64,000 nt of DNA, taken from NCBI GenBank assembly GCA_004123355.1, contig SCHM01000002.1:1364001-1428000 (forward strand). Direction: 5' to 3'. The DNA comes from Amphirosellinia nigrospora (taxonomy: Eukaryota; Ascomycota; Sordariomycetes; Xylariales; Xylariaceae). This document shows, piece after piece, positions 11,252-23,515 of this stretch; the first letter of the stretch is position 1; each line of letters opens with the position of its first letter. Below the pieces are notes generated by a model, which did not search any database, had not been told where the DNA came from, and saw nothing but the letters and a program-made list of their open reading frames with translations. The translations under genes and the position numbers were made by a program.

Positions 11252-12620
11252 GGTGATACTTTTGAGCGGTGAGGGCGATGATCTACTGAGGTACGATGAA
11301 TAGAAAGTTGATTGCTAGCTGGATAGACAAGTAAGTAGATCGAGTGGTGTAGTCTCGAGAAGAATATCGTGACTACAGACCGGTTTCAAATGGGCCACCG
11401 GGATGGCCGGACACCCGCGAGATTGTCCGGCCGACGATCTGGGCCGGCGTAATGCATCATGCAAAGCACACAGGTTCTTCCATAGCTTGTTTACGTACCA
11501 TTAGCGTGTTACGATCGCTCATATTGATTCAAAACATCCCGATACACTGTATGGTCCGAAACCTTGAAAGATACATTCCCACGGGCGCCGGAGGATCTAC
11601 CAACGAAACCTCCGGAGAGACTCGCAGTCCACCTAGAGGATCCCCGCATTCCCAGCCCCACGGAGCAACCTCGCATGTGCTATGCTATGCTCTAGATCTA
11701 GAGATCATAGGCCTTGCGGGGACGGTTTTAGAATCCAGAGGATTTAAGCACATTCCCAGTTGCCAGTGAATAGCACTATAGAATATTAAACAAGTTTGCG
11801 CAAAGGAAGACGTGGGATTAGCTAAGCTCCCGCATAGGAACAGGACACCTTGAGGAACGTCGGACATTACTTAGACTTCCTAGTCTCGGCTTTGGACGAA
11901 TTAATTAGTTATCTTATTATCGTCTCTCTTCTCGGCTTACACCATCGTTCGCCGTGGGGAAGCGGGGAATGTCTACAAAAGCAATGAGCTCGCCCCATCA
12001 TCACGTTCGTGGACCTTGATCGAACATGTCGCCACTCGAACTATCTTGATTGACTAAATATATTTAATAGTCCCATTATACTCTTGAAGCTAGTCAAAAC
12101 AGTGATCCTCTTCTTTTTTTTTTTTTTGGCCTGCTGCATCTCATGTCACCCACTCGTCACTAAAACTGTTATCCCCAAATCCCCACCTGACTTCCGTGCC
12201 CTAGACTGATCTCCGATCGACCGTAGATCCTAGTTTGCCGATCATCGGGAATTATTTCTGCCGACTGAAACATACATATAGTTAAGCTGTTGTTTAATAT
12301 ACTATCCCTGAGCGTACTAAAACGGTGGTTTATCGTAATATTTTCAATCGGGTCGAGCAAGGTTACTCTGTGAGGCCATAAGGGTCGCAAAATATTATCA
12401 TCTTTTGTACGGTTTGACCAAAGAGTTTGACAACTACGATATCGCATTAGTACAAGAGAAAAAGCTTCTCACAACAAAGTTACCATTATCTAGAAACCTC
12501 GAGTGATGATGTACAGATTATTCATTCCGTGAAATTCATACAACCGTGATATCATATTCCAAAGTAATCCACACCGAAATCAGGTTTGCCCAATAATTGT
12601 TTTAACCATATAATCCCAAA
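11252..12620. other. Intergenic stretch with FAH promoter, no gene seen
   Basis: Upstream region of the FAH-fold gene and 3' flank of the aldehyde dehydrogenase. Apart from the inverted repeat at 11405-11432 I see no structure; a T12-like run lies near 12113. Confidence 0.5.
11405..11432. promoter_or_regulatory. Perfect inverted repeat, putative operator
   Basis: GGCCGGACA, 10-nt spacer, TGTCCGGCC: nine matched bases per arm, about 150 bp upstream of the FAH start codon. The arms carry inverted CGG/CCG triplets (CGG-N16-CCG), the kind of site bound by Zn2Cys6 dimers. A stem-loop in RNA is an alternative reading. Confidence 0.5.
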
Positions 12621-14347
12621 TTAGAAAATCGCGCCGCCCAGACGGATAGCAACCGACTTGTTTTGCGTGTAGTTAGCTAGCGCGGCCTCTCCTAGCTCGC
12701 GACCAATACCACTCTCCTTGAAACCGCCGAAGGGAACTTGGTGATGTATCAAGTTGTAGCCTTTTCAATTGTTAGTTCATAAGGAAAGACTAAGGATAAA
12801 GGGAGGATGAGGGGACGTACAGTTAACCCAAACGGTGCCTGCCTTGATTTTACTGCTTACACGGAGGGCCGTGTTTAGATCGTTTGTGTGGACAGCGGCG
12901 GCAAGACCGTAAGTACTGTCATTACCCAGCTTTATAACATCTGCCTCGTCTTTAAACTTGGCAATGGCACAAACGGGACCGAAAATTTCCTCTTGCATGA
13001 TCTTCATGTCAGAGGTAACATTGCTGAAAATGGTAGGCTTGATGAAGTAGCCCTTGTCACCATGGCGCTCGCCACCAGTCTCAACGGTAGCACCGCCCTT
13101 CTTTCCCTCTTCGATGTAACCCATAATACGGTCGAATTGGAGCTGACTAACTTGGGGGCCTTGGAAGGTCTTCTCGTCGAATGGGTCACCAACAGCATTC
13201 TCCTCCGCCCGCTTCTTGAATGCTGCGATAAACTTGTCGTAGATGCCCTCTTGGACGTAGATACGAGAGCCGGCGCAGCAGCACTGGCCGTGGTTATAGT
13301 AGATACCAAAGTTGACCCAAGAGATGGCCTGCTCGATATCTGCGTCGTTGAAAACGATGTTGGGAGACTTTCCACCAAGCTCTAATGTTACTTTCTTCAA
13401 GTTGGAGGAGGCAGCTGCCTTCATGATAGTACGGCCAACAAGGGTGGAACCAGTGAAGGCAATTTTGTCAACATCCATGTGGGAGGACAGAGCGGCACCG
13501 GCAACTCTGCCGAAGCCGGAGACGATGTTTAGGACACCGGCTGGGAAGCCGGCCTCCTTGACTAGGTTAGCGAAGACCAGAGCGGACAGAGGGGTCTGTT
13601 CGGCGGTCTTGAGGACGACGGTGTTACCCGTCGCAAGGGCGGGGCCGATCTTCCAGGCCAACATCAACAGAGGGAAGTTCCAGGGGATAATCTGCCCACA
13701 GACACCGAGCTTTATTGTCATGTTAAGTCTCTTAGCCTTGCAAGGTGTATAGCATAGAAAATATGCAGACTCACCGGTTCCGGTACGGTGTAATGGAAGG
13801 ACTCGTGGTCAACATCGACGGTGTTGCCGTGGATCTTGTCGGCCCAGCCACCGTAATATCGGATGCATCCAGCGACAGCGCCTACATCTCCACGAGCCAT
13901 GGTGATGGACTTGCCATTGTCTAGAGATTCGACAGCAGCGAGGAGGTCAACGTTCTTCTCGACGAGGTCGGCCAGATTCGTCATGTAGACACCTCGCTGT
14001 TGCGGTTTGGTTTCGCGCCATGTGGTCTCGAAAGCCTTGCGGGCGGCGGCTACTGCAATATCGATATCCTTTTCTGTGGCCTCGGAGACGGAGGTGATGA
14101 CTTCCTCAGTGGTGGGGTTGATGACCTCGAACGTCTTCTTGTCGACACCTTCTACCCACTCATTGTTGATGAAGCTGCGGGACGTAAATAAGCGTTAGTG
14201 GTAAGGATACCAGTCTACATGCAGCAAGAGAAAGATAATCTGTTGGGGTGTTGGAAGGTGTGGCTACAATAATTGGACTACTCACAGTCCAGTGGGTTGG
14301 GTATAGGTGCCGGTGATTGGCGTCTTCAGTTCAACGCTTAGAGGCAT
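12621..14347 (-). CDS. Aldehyde dehydrogenase (NAD(P)+), class 1/2 type
   Basis: Oxidises aldehydes to acids; probably cytosolic, since no targeting peptide is seen ([15 protein letters not shown] start). Exons 14347-14286, 14174-13775, 13709-12821 and 12760-12621 join cleanly to 496 residues, the normal family length. Motifs: [22 protein letters not shown] (NAD fold), [14 protein letters not shown] (general-base Glu), [15 protein letters not shown] (catalytic Cys in a three-Cys run as in other fungal ALDHs), EEIFGPV, and [15 protein letters not shown] near the C-terminus. Its GC content is higher than the flanks, suggesting high expression. It may be the general acetaldehyde/ALD gene that happens to lie here, or it may serve the neighbouring catabolic set by oxidising an aldehyde product. 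Confidence 0.93.
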
Positions 14348-16722
14348 GATGTCGAGATGTGGTGTGAGATTTGATTGAACTGGCGAGAGGATTTGGCCGC
14401 GGGGTCAAATGGTTCGACGATGAGTCGAGGTCTTAGAGGGGTAGAGGGGTATAAGGGTATATATATAGGCACGAGGATGTTGGGGAAAGGACTAATTGGC
14501 TTCGAGAGCTGCGGCCGAAGCTCTCTTTATCTTCACCTCTCTCACTCCGCGCGGGCGAAAGGCGGGGTAGTGGCGCTAGCGGCGAGGAGGGGGAGTGGAG
14601 GGGAGTGCATTGCCTACTTCGGACGGGGCCGCGCCCTGATTGGCCCACTGGTAGATGGCCGGGGTGCAGGAACTCGAGGTGCTAGGTAGCGAGTCAAGGC
14701 CTCTTGAACGGAGCTACGGAGTTCTGATATCACTACCCCAACTTTTTAGCGGATCAGCATTTGTGATACTGATTCTATTCTCCAGTCTAACTGTTTATCG
14801 GTTTGCCGAATTAAGTACATGGCACAATTGAGAGAAATCACTCTCCAGCAAGTACCTTGTGGGTTGATATGGAGGTTGGGACATGCAGATTAAGCTTTGG
14901 CCATTAAGTCAAACAACATCTACCAAACCCCGAAACCAGTTTCAGCAAACTCATTCGCGGGGTACTGGGCTAGGCAGATGTAGACATCGTGATGGTAAGA
15001 CAAATAGATGCACGCCACAGCGCCGTATCACCTAGTCCAGAATAATTGTGTCCCTAAGTCTTAAGCGGCGCTTACGTACGGCAACCACCTCGTGGCATCA
15101 GTAGATTTCAATCGTATCCGTGTTGTACAGTATCGCCGCGCAGTTCGACGCTAGCCAGTGACCAATGAGGCTCATGGATAGCCGCATAGAAGACGGCTTA
15201 GCTTCATTCCAACGGCACAAGGGAACTTTTTAGCCCAGGTACTAGCATAGAGGATCAGACCGGGGAGGGGGCAGACTGGAGTAATGTGATACCTTGCGAC
15301 ACCTGTCATACTTACTGTACTGCATACAGGTAGGTCAAGTCGAAATGTGATAGTGGCACCTAACAAAAAAGAAAAAAGACCGATGAACGAACGTTAAATT
15401 TCTCGACTAAAACATTGCTAAGATAATAAGAAGAATAGCACCGTTCGCTAGAGGCCTATGCCACAGTAGGTAAAGGTTTGCTATCACATCACTGAGACAT
15501 AACATAGAAGCTAACCTTAGATAGTTAGACCACGCGGGACCATGTTCTGGAGCAATGGTACCCCACATAGTTGAGGTCATCTGCTTACGAACATGCGCAG
15601 CTCGAAAGGTCCCAAGCTGGGCTGACTCTAGGCGCCTCCAGACGGACAAAGGGAAGCTTTTGATCTGACCATTTAACGGTGGCCTTTATGCCCGAGGCTT
15701 ATGAGAATTTGTCGGACATGATGGAAGCGGCCATGTCAAACATGCTTATGGGGATTAGTAAACACCATCATCAAACCTAAGGCATGCGAACATGGAGTTC
15801 GAGCGATTGGTTTCGCCTGCTGTGGGGTAGTTCATAGTATTTGTTGATTACCTTGCACGGAGTACCCCTTAGATAGGTTTTATTGTGTTGAACCAAAAGG
15901 GAATTTTACCTGAGCTATCCTGCTTTTAGCCTGAGCTTGGCCTGACCAGGACCAACAAGTTAAAATAGACTTGGAAACTTGTATCACTTCCAATATACGT
16001 ATAACTGTAAATATACCTAATAAATAGAAGTTAAAGTTTAAATATAATAAATAGCAATTTATTAGGCAAGGGCGCATTTTTCTTGGCCAAAAAATGCTTT
16101 GATTGCGAACCGAAAAGGTCATGAAAGATCAGATTGTCGTTAAATATTTATCTTGGACCCCTTACTTTGTCATCGAGAACTTGTCGCTTGAGAAATGCGA
16201 GGCCATGTTCCGTGAAGAAGTGGAAGTTTCTCAACTCCTGTTCATTGACATCCCTTTCAGTGGTTCGGTCATCCAACGGAAGGAAGCCGCTCTCAAGTAA
16301 TACTTTCGAATCCGGATCAACTGTGGTTGGCGCCATCGACAACAGACTGCTAGTGAGTGTCGGGATATAAGTCATTGAAAGAGCTTTTCGCGATAAACTA
16401 ATGCATTAGCCACCCCCGCTGTCGTGGCTCAACATCTTCTCATTCTCAGTCGTGAGTGGCTGTGAAGCGAAAGCCCATAGATAGTGCCACTTATCAGCGA
16501 GCTCGGACTGGCGCGCATAAGCTCCAAACATCGACTGGGCTTCGGCCGTAAAAGGCGTACGAAGAGCCCTTCAACTTTTAACGCTATTGCATTATCACTT
16601 CCAGACAACCCCTAGAATTGTAGCGGGCGAATAGACTCGCGAAAAACAGAGGACGATGTCTCGAAATCGAATTATTAATACATCTTGTAGTGTATAGTGT
16701 GCCATTTGCCTAACCTACATCC
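14348..16722. other. Long intergenic stretch, no gene seen
   Basis: 14348-14700 is the GC-rich promoter side of the aldehyde dehydrogenase. The rest shows only short frames without recognisable motifs; 15960-16060 is a small AT-rich patch. Confidence 0.5.
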
Positions 16723-17950
16723 TCACTGTTGATCTATAACCTGATCATAGAACCCCAACTTCCCGTTCTTATAAGCCGACATCGAATAAGCCAAGGCCAA
16801 ACTTTTCTTGTCTCCAAGACACCTCAAAAGTACATGGTCTTTGTGTTCCACTGATTCCACCATTTGCACATAGTCTTTTCGGTCTTTCCACCGCTGCCTG
16901 GCCTCGTCATCCACCGGCTGTCCGTCTTCGTCGTAATTATCAGGCGAACCGAATGAAACAGGCATAACTTGTAGGAACTCTGGGAACATAACAAGCTGCA
17001 AAGGTACCTAAGGTACATGCACCTTCCCAGTCAATAATACCAAGGACCTGAAACCTCTCATCGACAACTATGTTGCTATGGAAAAAGTCGGCGTGGCAAA
17101 GCGGAAATGGCCCATAATTGTGACACAACATCCGCTTAGCCATCGCCTTAATTTGGGATGGGAACTCGTTGATAGATGCCAGGACTCGTTGTGCCGGTCC
17201 TCCTTTCATCAGCTCTAGTATTCTGTCCTTTCCACGGGGAAACCTAGTGTGCTCCGCCCAAGCCTCGAAGAATGATGTCGCGGAGTCGAACGGCCCGCCA
17301 ATATCCGGGAAAGAGCCAATGTTATATTCGCCCTCTCCACTCCGAACAATGGTTCCGATCTTTGAGAAACGCAATGCAGTCATTTGTACCTATATTTAGA
17401 TTTGGCTGGAGTGTTTGATTGATAAGAGAGCTGACTGACATGACACTCGGCCACTGAGCGATAGAATGTTTGGCGGTAGGCGAAGGGAATCCGGCCTCTG
17501 TGCACATCATACCCGCCTGCGGCATCCATAGCGGTATTCCCAGGCAGGAACTCCAACAGGATTATCACCATCGACATCGTATGCGAATATATGCGGTACT
17601 GGAAGTTTACATTTTTCCTTAATTAACTGCATAACAGCAATTTCGTTGCGTAACTTTGCCGAGTCTGTAGCAGATCTATGCAAGCTGATCCTAGCAACCC
17701 ATCGAGTCTCATCTGAGAACTGGAGTATGCAAACAAGGATGTTTAATCCATTATTCATCTCGCTTGGTAGTATGCAAGGTAGCCCATGATTAAGGTCTGA
17801 GGCTCTTTGGCACAGGTTGACCCAATTTGTCTTCTGAATGGCTTCGCGGACAGAGTGAAGTGGATCATACTCGCTTATTTTCCAGTTGAGAAGATCTGTT
17901 AATGGCGATTGTGATGACATACCGACAGACCAGGTTGTTGTCATCATCAT
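16723..17950 (-). pseudogene. Aminoglycoside-phosphotransferase-like kinase, broken
   Basis: APH/choline-kinase-fold protein of the family expanded in fungi; substrate unknown. In order: start region from 17950, lysine-loop area with RWVARISLHR and NEIAVMQLIKEK, hinge LLEFLPGNTAMD, then (after an intron from GTCAGT to ATATAG near 17440-17390) the catalytic loop CHADFFHSN and the metal site LGIIDWEGA, with a C-terminal helical part ending GFYDQVIDQQ. There are two frame changes. One lies at about 17545-17560, where DGDNPVG and LEFLPGN are read in different frames and a few hinge residues are missing. The other lies at 17003-17016 on GGTACCTAAGGTAC, between WEGACT and PLQLVMFPEF. Neither is a simple C/G-run slip, so this may be a true pseudogene. 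Confidence 0.6.
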
Positions 17951-18887
17951 ACATCGGTAGATGTTAACACCGGAGACCGAAGCAACAGTTTTCTGGAGGG
18001 CCCTAGCGATCAGCTTACACCTCGGGAGAGCAAGGACCGAAGTTATAACGTCACCCGTGAGAAATAGAAAGGGCCAACTAAAACTCGGGCAGCTTTAGTA
18101 TTGAAATGAAAAATGATTCGGAAATACTATGACCGACACGAGGAGGGAAATGTAGCCATAAATACGATGAATGGCTGAAGAGAAACTGAAACTAACTGTT
18201 GCACGTATCGCTCTAGCCCTCGTTTATTTGTACCATTTTGAGCTATTTCGGCTACACAGGCCAACGGAGGTGTAAGAGGTCCTTTGACGCCATAGCCAAT
18301 CATTAGATCTTGAGAATGAAGCTATTCCCAAGCCTTCTATTTGAGCCCTTGTGATACTAGCCATAGTCTTTTATTTGAGAGTCTCCAGCGATGCGGACGA
18401 CTTGTGGGGCGACTTGCATTCCCTTACGACTATTTAGGCTACCAATGTACAAGTATGGCGATGCAATGAGCAGTAGCTCAAAGATATAGCAACTAGGTAT
18501 TTGGATGAATGTTTGAGACTTTGCTAATCTGAACGATCAACTCATAAATTTCTCTACCTAAAGCATAGATGACCACAAAATTTAAGTTCAAATGACAGCC
18601 CGAGGTGATCATGACGTATGTGGTTTAGATGTGTAGCCCTTTCCATGCAATAGAGTTTATGATAAGGAGTTTTCAATGGGCTCTGAGATTGTGTATCGTA
18701 TCGATAAGGACACTTGGGGCAGGAATTGAGGGCAAGCTTGTCGGCGCCCCATCTAATTTTTCTCCGACCTCAGCATCATGGTCCAGCAGCGCTGCTAACA
18801 AGAAGGCAATTGGAGGCCGTCAGGCAATTGGAACCAATCTGCAGAATATCATTCTGACATGCATTATAGCACACGACAAGTCGAACT
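17951..18887. other. Intergenic stretch, no gene seen
   Basis: Space between two divergently placed genes; presumably holds both promoters. No coding motif found. Confidence 0.5.
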
Positions 18888-21800
18888 ATGGCTGATGTCG
18901 AAGCAGCCATCGCGGCTGCCATGAGCGCAGCGATGCCAAGCGCCCCACCAATGAGTGAGTACCACCACGCCGTCCTCGTTCCCGTCTCTCCCTCGTATGC
19001 TCGACGGATATCCGTAGCCCATGGCCTGTAGATGGCCCGGTCGGGGCGGGCGCGAAGGTGGCTCGCTGCCATGATCACAAAGTTCCATTCTGGGCTCTTC
19101 GCGTTCGAGTATCTGATACTATGGCATAGGCCCCGTCATCAAGGCTGAACCTCTGTCCGGGAATGCCGTCGACTACGAACCTACCATGCCGCCGCCGCCG
19201 CCAAAGTCGCCGCAATCTCCCCTTAAGCGATATCGCTCGCCGAGCGACGGCAACCCCGTCAATGGCGACGAGCACCGAAATGAGAAGCGGGTCAAGACGG
19301 AGCCCGCCCCCGAACCCGAAAATGACATGGACGAGATAGCACGAATGGTCCAGGCCGTACAGGCGTCTGTCATGAAGGATTTCCTTTCCGCGCCAGCTCC
19401 GAATATAGAACCCGAGCCTGAGCCCGAGCCTAAACCCGAGCCCGAACCCGAACCTACGCCCGCACCCGCACCTATACTCGAGTTAGGACTCACACCCGAG
19501 CCCACAACCCATCTAGGCCAGTCGGATGAGATCTTCGAGACGACGGAACACGAGCAGATTAACATCGAGTCAGCTCTGGAGGCTGCTTTGGATCAACAAC
19601 GTTCCCATCGGCAGAGATAGAACCGCGCCCGGACACACTGTGGAACAATCCACGAGATTATACACGCAGGAAACATATAATTCCGGCCCTCGGTGCCTTG
19701 GTCAGTGCTCATGGTCCTAGAATGATGCGAGAGGCATGGCTGACGTAGCGGCAAGGCTGTTGACATATTGATCGCCCTATCTGAGCAAACGCTGGAGGAT
19801 ACCGTGGCCACGTTGACCAGCGATTCCGACTCTGATATCGCTAAAGAATACAATGTGTTGCGAGGCGCATTCGACCTGCAGCGCAGGCAGTTATCCCATC
19901 CCCAAGCGTCCTCACGAATCCTCGACGCTGCAAAACTCGGTATTAGAGATCAGACAAGAGAGGTGATCCGGGTCACTAACCTTGCTTCAACATGTGCCAG
20001 CATATTTGGCACGAACGAAATAACTTTAGAGGAGGTGAACAACAACTTCTTAAACATATTCGTACCTGAGGGCCGAGGATTGTCCCATGACGCTGCAGAG
20101 CTATACTTAGGGTTGAAGACACAGCTTTTTTTAGCTGTTTTGGAAGGCGGTCTAGACAAACCCAAGGATCAGTACCTTGAAGAGCTTTTTGTGACAAATG
20201 TTGAACAGTCCTTGCAAGCTCATCATCCTTATAGCCCCTTGACGACCTCAGAACTCGACTTTGTTGCCAATTCGAAAGCGCGCAAGAGAATGCTTTTGAT
20301 CGCCTCCGCGCCTGCCGATAGTGTCTGTAAGTTCTTAAAATATTGTTGCCATCGTTTTCGTGGGTATTAACATTCGTACCAGATGTTCTAAGCAAGCAAT
20401 TCGCCTACGAAGCTTTCTTGGATACTCTTAGCACATATCTCAATGATCACATTGATAGTATCCAAGCCCAAGTGTCAAGCAAACTTGAAGCGAAGGCTCC
20501 TACTGAAAGCCCCGCCCCAGCCGATAGTAATATGCATGATCTGACGAGCGAGTTCGACTTGAACGCCATGATAGAGGAAGCTTCGCGGGCAGCAGCACAA
20601 GGTGCATTCCAACCCTCTACTAATGAACCACCCGCATTCGATGACCTATCCGCTTTCCTCTCAGAAAACGTGTCCAGAGCCGTTGAGCAATCACGGCAGG
20701 CAGCCCCCAATGCAGAGCTACCCTCCGCTATCGCTTCGGCAGCGGAGAGTGCATCAAGAGCTACAGCCTTAGCCCTAGAAAGCATAGCGAGGACGCAATA
20801 CCACCCAACAGCAATACCTCATACACCTAGTATGTTCATCATTCGGTGCGCCATGTAACAGGAGAACTAACGAATACCAGATCAAACCCAGTCTTCCACT
20901 AATCACCACAATTACCAGGCGCAACAGACACAGGCTCCCCATTATTCCCCTTATCAGCAGCAGCAAGGACCACAGCAGCCGGTAGCCAACATCCAGACGA
21001 ATTATCAAACGCCAAACGATCACTTGCCTCCAAATCAGAGCGACTCGACGCCCGCCCTCTATGAGCGGGCTCGACAAGCAGCCGCGGCACGATCCTCGAC
21101 CCACGCCCGGCGCGAAGGCTCTCATTCGACTCGGCGGCCGTGGAGCCCTGAAGAAGAAAAGGCGTTGATGATGGGGCTTGATATGGTGAAGGGTCCTCAT
21201 TGGTCACAGATTTTATCACTCTTTGGTCCCAATGGCTCAATTAGCCAGATACTTGCGGATCGGACACAAGTTCAGTTAAAAGACAAGGCTCGTAATCTGA
21301 AGCTTTTTTTCCTGAAGACTAACTCCGAGATGCCATACTACCTGCAATGTGTTACGGGAGAATTGAAGACTCGAGCACCTACTCAGGCCGCCAGGAAAGA
21401 GGCAGAAGAGAAGGCAAGGATGAATTCCGAAGAGCACCAGGCACATATGAATGGAATCCTAGCATTGGCTAGTGGCCTTCAAAATAACCCAGCCCAGAGG
21501 TCCAGTCCTTCTGGAGCTATTACCAGCAGCACCACAACTCATCAACAACATCCGCATCCTCATTCACATCACCAAAATACGCCAGCCGTCTCACGACAGC
21601 CATCACAACCCATGGTTTCGGCCCAACCATCCCGCCCAGTCATACCGGCACCTCAGCCAGTTAGTTTACCTACCTTGACACCCACCAACCAACAACAGCA
21701 TATACAACAGCCTCTAGCACAACAATCGACACCACGACAAGATAACCCTCCATCATTACAAGCACCACCCAAACTACAAGTACCAAACACGCAGCAACAA

Positions 21801-21995
21801 GCCACGACAACGCCAGAAACAGCGACAATGCCAGATCATAGCAGCTTGAGCATCGAGGATCAGGCGCTTCTCAGTCTCAAGGCCGCCATGGAAGGCATGG
21901 AAGGCGATTCTGCACCGCCGGCGGCACCGCAATCAACAAGTACCGTTGTCAAACAAGAAGAGCATGCTGGACACAACGATACGCCGATGACATAA
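18888..21995 (+). CDS. TBF1: TBF1/TRF-like telobox Myb protein
   Basis: Nuclear DNA-binding protein expected to bind TTAGGG-type repeats at telomeres and some promoters. Exons: 18888-18954, 19130-20326, 20383-20829, 20881-21995. N-terminus: [12 protein letters not shown], basic patch KRYRSP...NEKRVKTE (possible NLS), then a Glu-Pro repeat around 19410-19480. Next comes an alpha-helical TRF-homology (dimerisation) region from [19 protein letters not shown] to [12 protein letters not shown] Gln-rich linker leads to a single C-terminal Myb repeat, [17 protein letters not shown], ending in the telobox-like [16 protein letters not shown]; a Q/P-rich tail follows. The second exon has three frame slips within 170 bp: CCC at 19604-19606, near 19741 and near 19765. 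Each is cured by one base, so the gene is probably intact in the organism. Confidence 0.82.
19415..19484 (+). repeat. Glu-Pro coding microsatellite
   Basis: Imperfect hexamer repeat (GAGCCC/GAACCT types) encoding alternating Pro and Glu with some Lys, Thr and Ala, inside the TBF1-like gene. Confidence 0.8.
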
Positions 21996-23515
21996 ACCGA
22001 TATACTCGTTTCTCCTTGATTTTTCTACATCGTGCCAGCGATTGATTTTGGTATTTTCAGTGGCAGGAAGGGTTTTGATTCTCTCTGCGGTTATATGTTT
22101 GATACCCCTAAGGTTGGTCGGAGTGGTTCTTGGGCTGCTTTTGGTGCTAGGGGACTGGGGGACTAGGCGAAAGCGGATATGAGGCCGCCAATGTAACATC
22201 AGACACATATTAAACAGAATGTGTAAGGCCATTAGATGGCATAGCTACCTAGCTAAGTGACTTCTGTGGCGAATATTACACCTTGGAATCTAGTCCCGGC
22301 ATCTTGGAAGTGCACTGCTACCAGCTGCATTATTACCATCGTCCAGCCAGTAGTACCCTAAAGGCAGTCGCAACAAATAATTAAATAGGCCTTGTATATT
22401 AGATTTCCTCGATCCTGATTATAGTTGATAGGGTTTAATATGATAGCCCCTAGGTAACGAATGCCGTGTATATACTTTTTATCTCAACACCCCAGTTCAA
22501 CTCGTCTATTCATTGACGTACCTACCAATCACCTACCTGTGCATACAATAAATAATATCCGCACAACCTGATACGTACAACTATATAATGTAGACAACGC
22601 GAGGTCCCGTCCCCTTCTAAGCCACAAAGATCACTTCTATCTGCGAGAGAGGACCAACACAGAGATGACTGCTTGATAGTCCCTGACCTTTAGGCATAGA
22701 TAGAGGCCAATCTCACCTACCGAAAGGAAATAATAGGAAACTATAGATCTTAACACTCAAAGAGAATGATTAGCTGAATTTGACTGCATTCCAAGCCTGT
22801 GTGACATTATAAGCCTTCTAACAAAGGTTTGAGAGAGGATTTAGAGATAGACATAACTTAGTAATAATGTACTAAGGTAATTAGTCCGTATGGCTATCAG
22901 GAAGCCTTCAGAATCCTCTTTTAGTTGGGTGAGGCTATATATGCAACTGGCTTAGTATCATAACCTCCTAGGTCTGTCTACACATCCTAGTTTAGTGAGG
23001 GCTAAATAGCCTCATTGCTAATATTACCAAAGCAGGCTTTTTACGGCTTTCAGCTTGTTTCGACATATATGACATGTGTGTCTTTCCGCCAGACTCTCCT
23101 CTGTGTACTATAATTCTAACCAAGAATAGACCAAGAAAAACGCATCTCGCGACACGTATAGGTACTATCCATATAATGATATGGCCGAACCGTTTCATTA
23201 TGACTATAACAGGTAGCCCCTAGAATAAATCTTAATAAAAATGAATATATTTAACTCCTCTGATGAGGCTCCGAATGTGCTAATGAATGATTCCTAATGT
23301 TATATAAGGCGCTGCTTATGGTGCTTGCCTCCATCCCAATGATATAAACCGAGAGAGGTATGCTAATGCCATATCACTGGTCCTTAGTCTCGAACAAGAC
23401 GGACGCCCAATCCATAAACCCATCAACGCCGCTGGATACCCATATCCGTACCTGCCTATATGTAAGAACCGCTTTCTTTGATGGACTTAAACCTATAAAT
23501 AAAATTCGATGTTTG
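21996..23515. other. Convergent intergenic spacer, no gene seen
   Basis: 3' flanks of the telobox gene and the MINDY gene, which face each other. Short frames only; no motif recognised. Confidence 0.55.

Noticed and set aside
12888-13752. Two + strand frames of 146-165 codons
   Set aside because: Antisense to the aldehyde dehydrogenase, which has all catalytic motifs on the - strand.
18776-19088. - strand frame with a hydrophobic stretch ([20 protein letters not shown])
   Set aside because: Overlaps the first exon and intron of the telobox gene in antisense; the + strand splice and frame are better supported.
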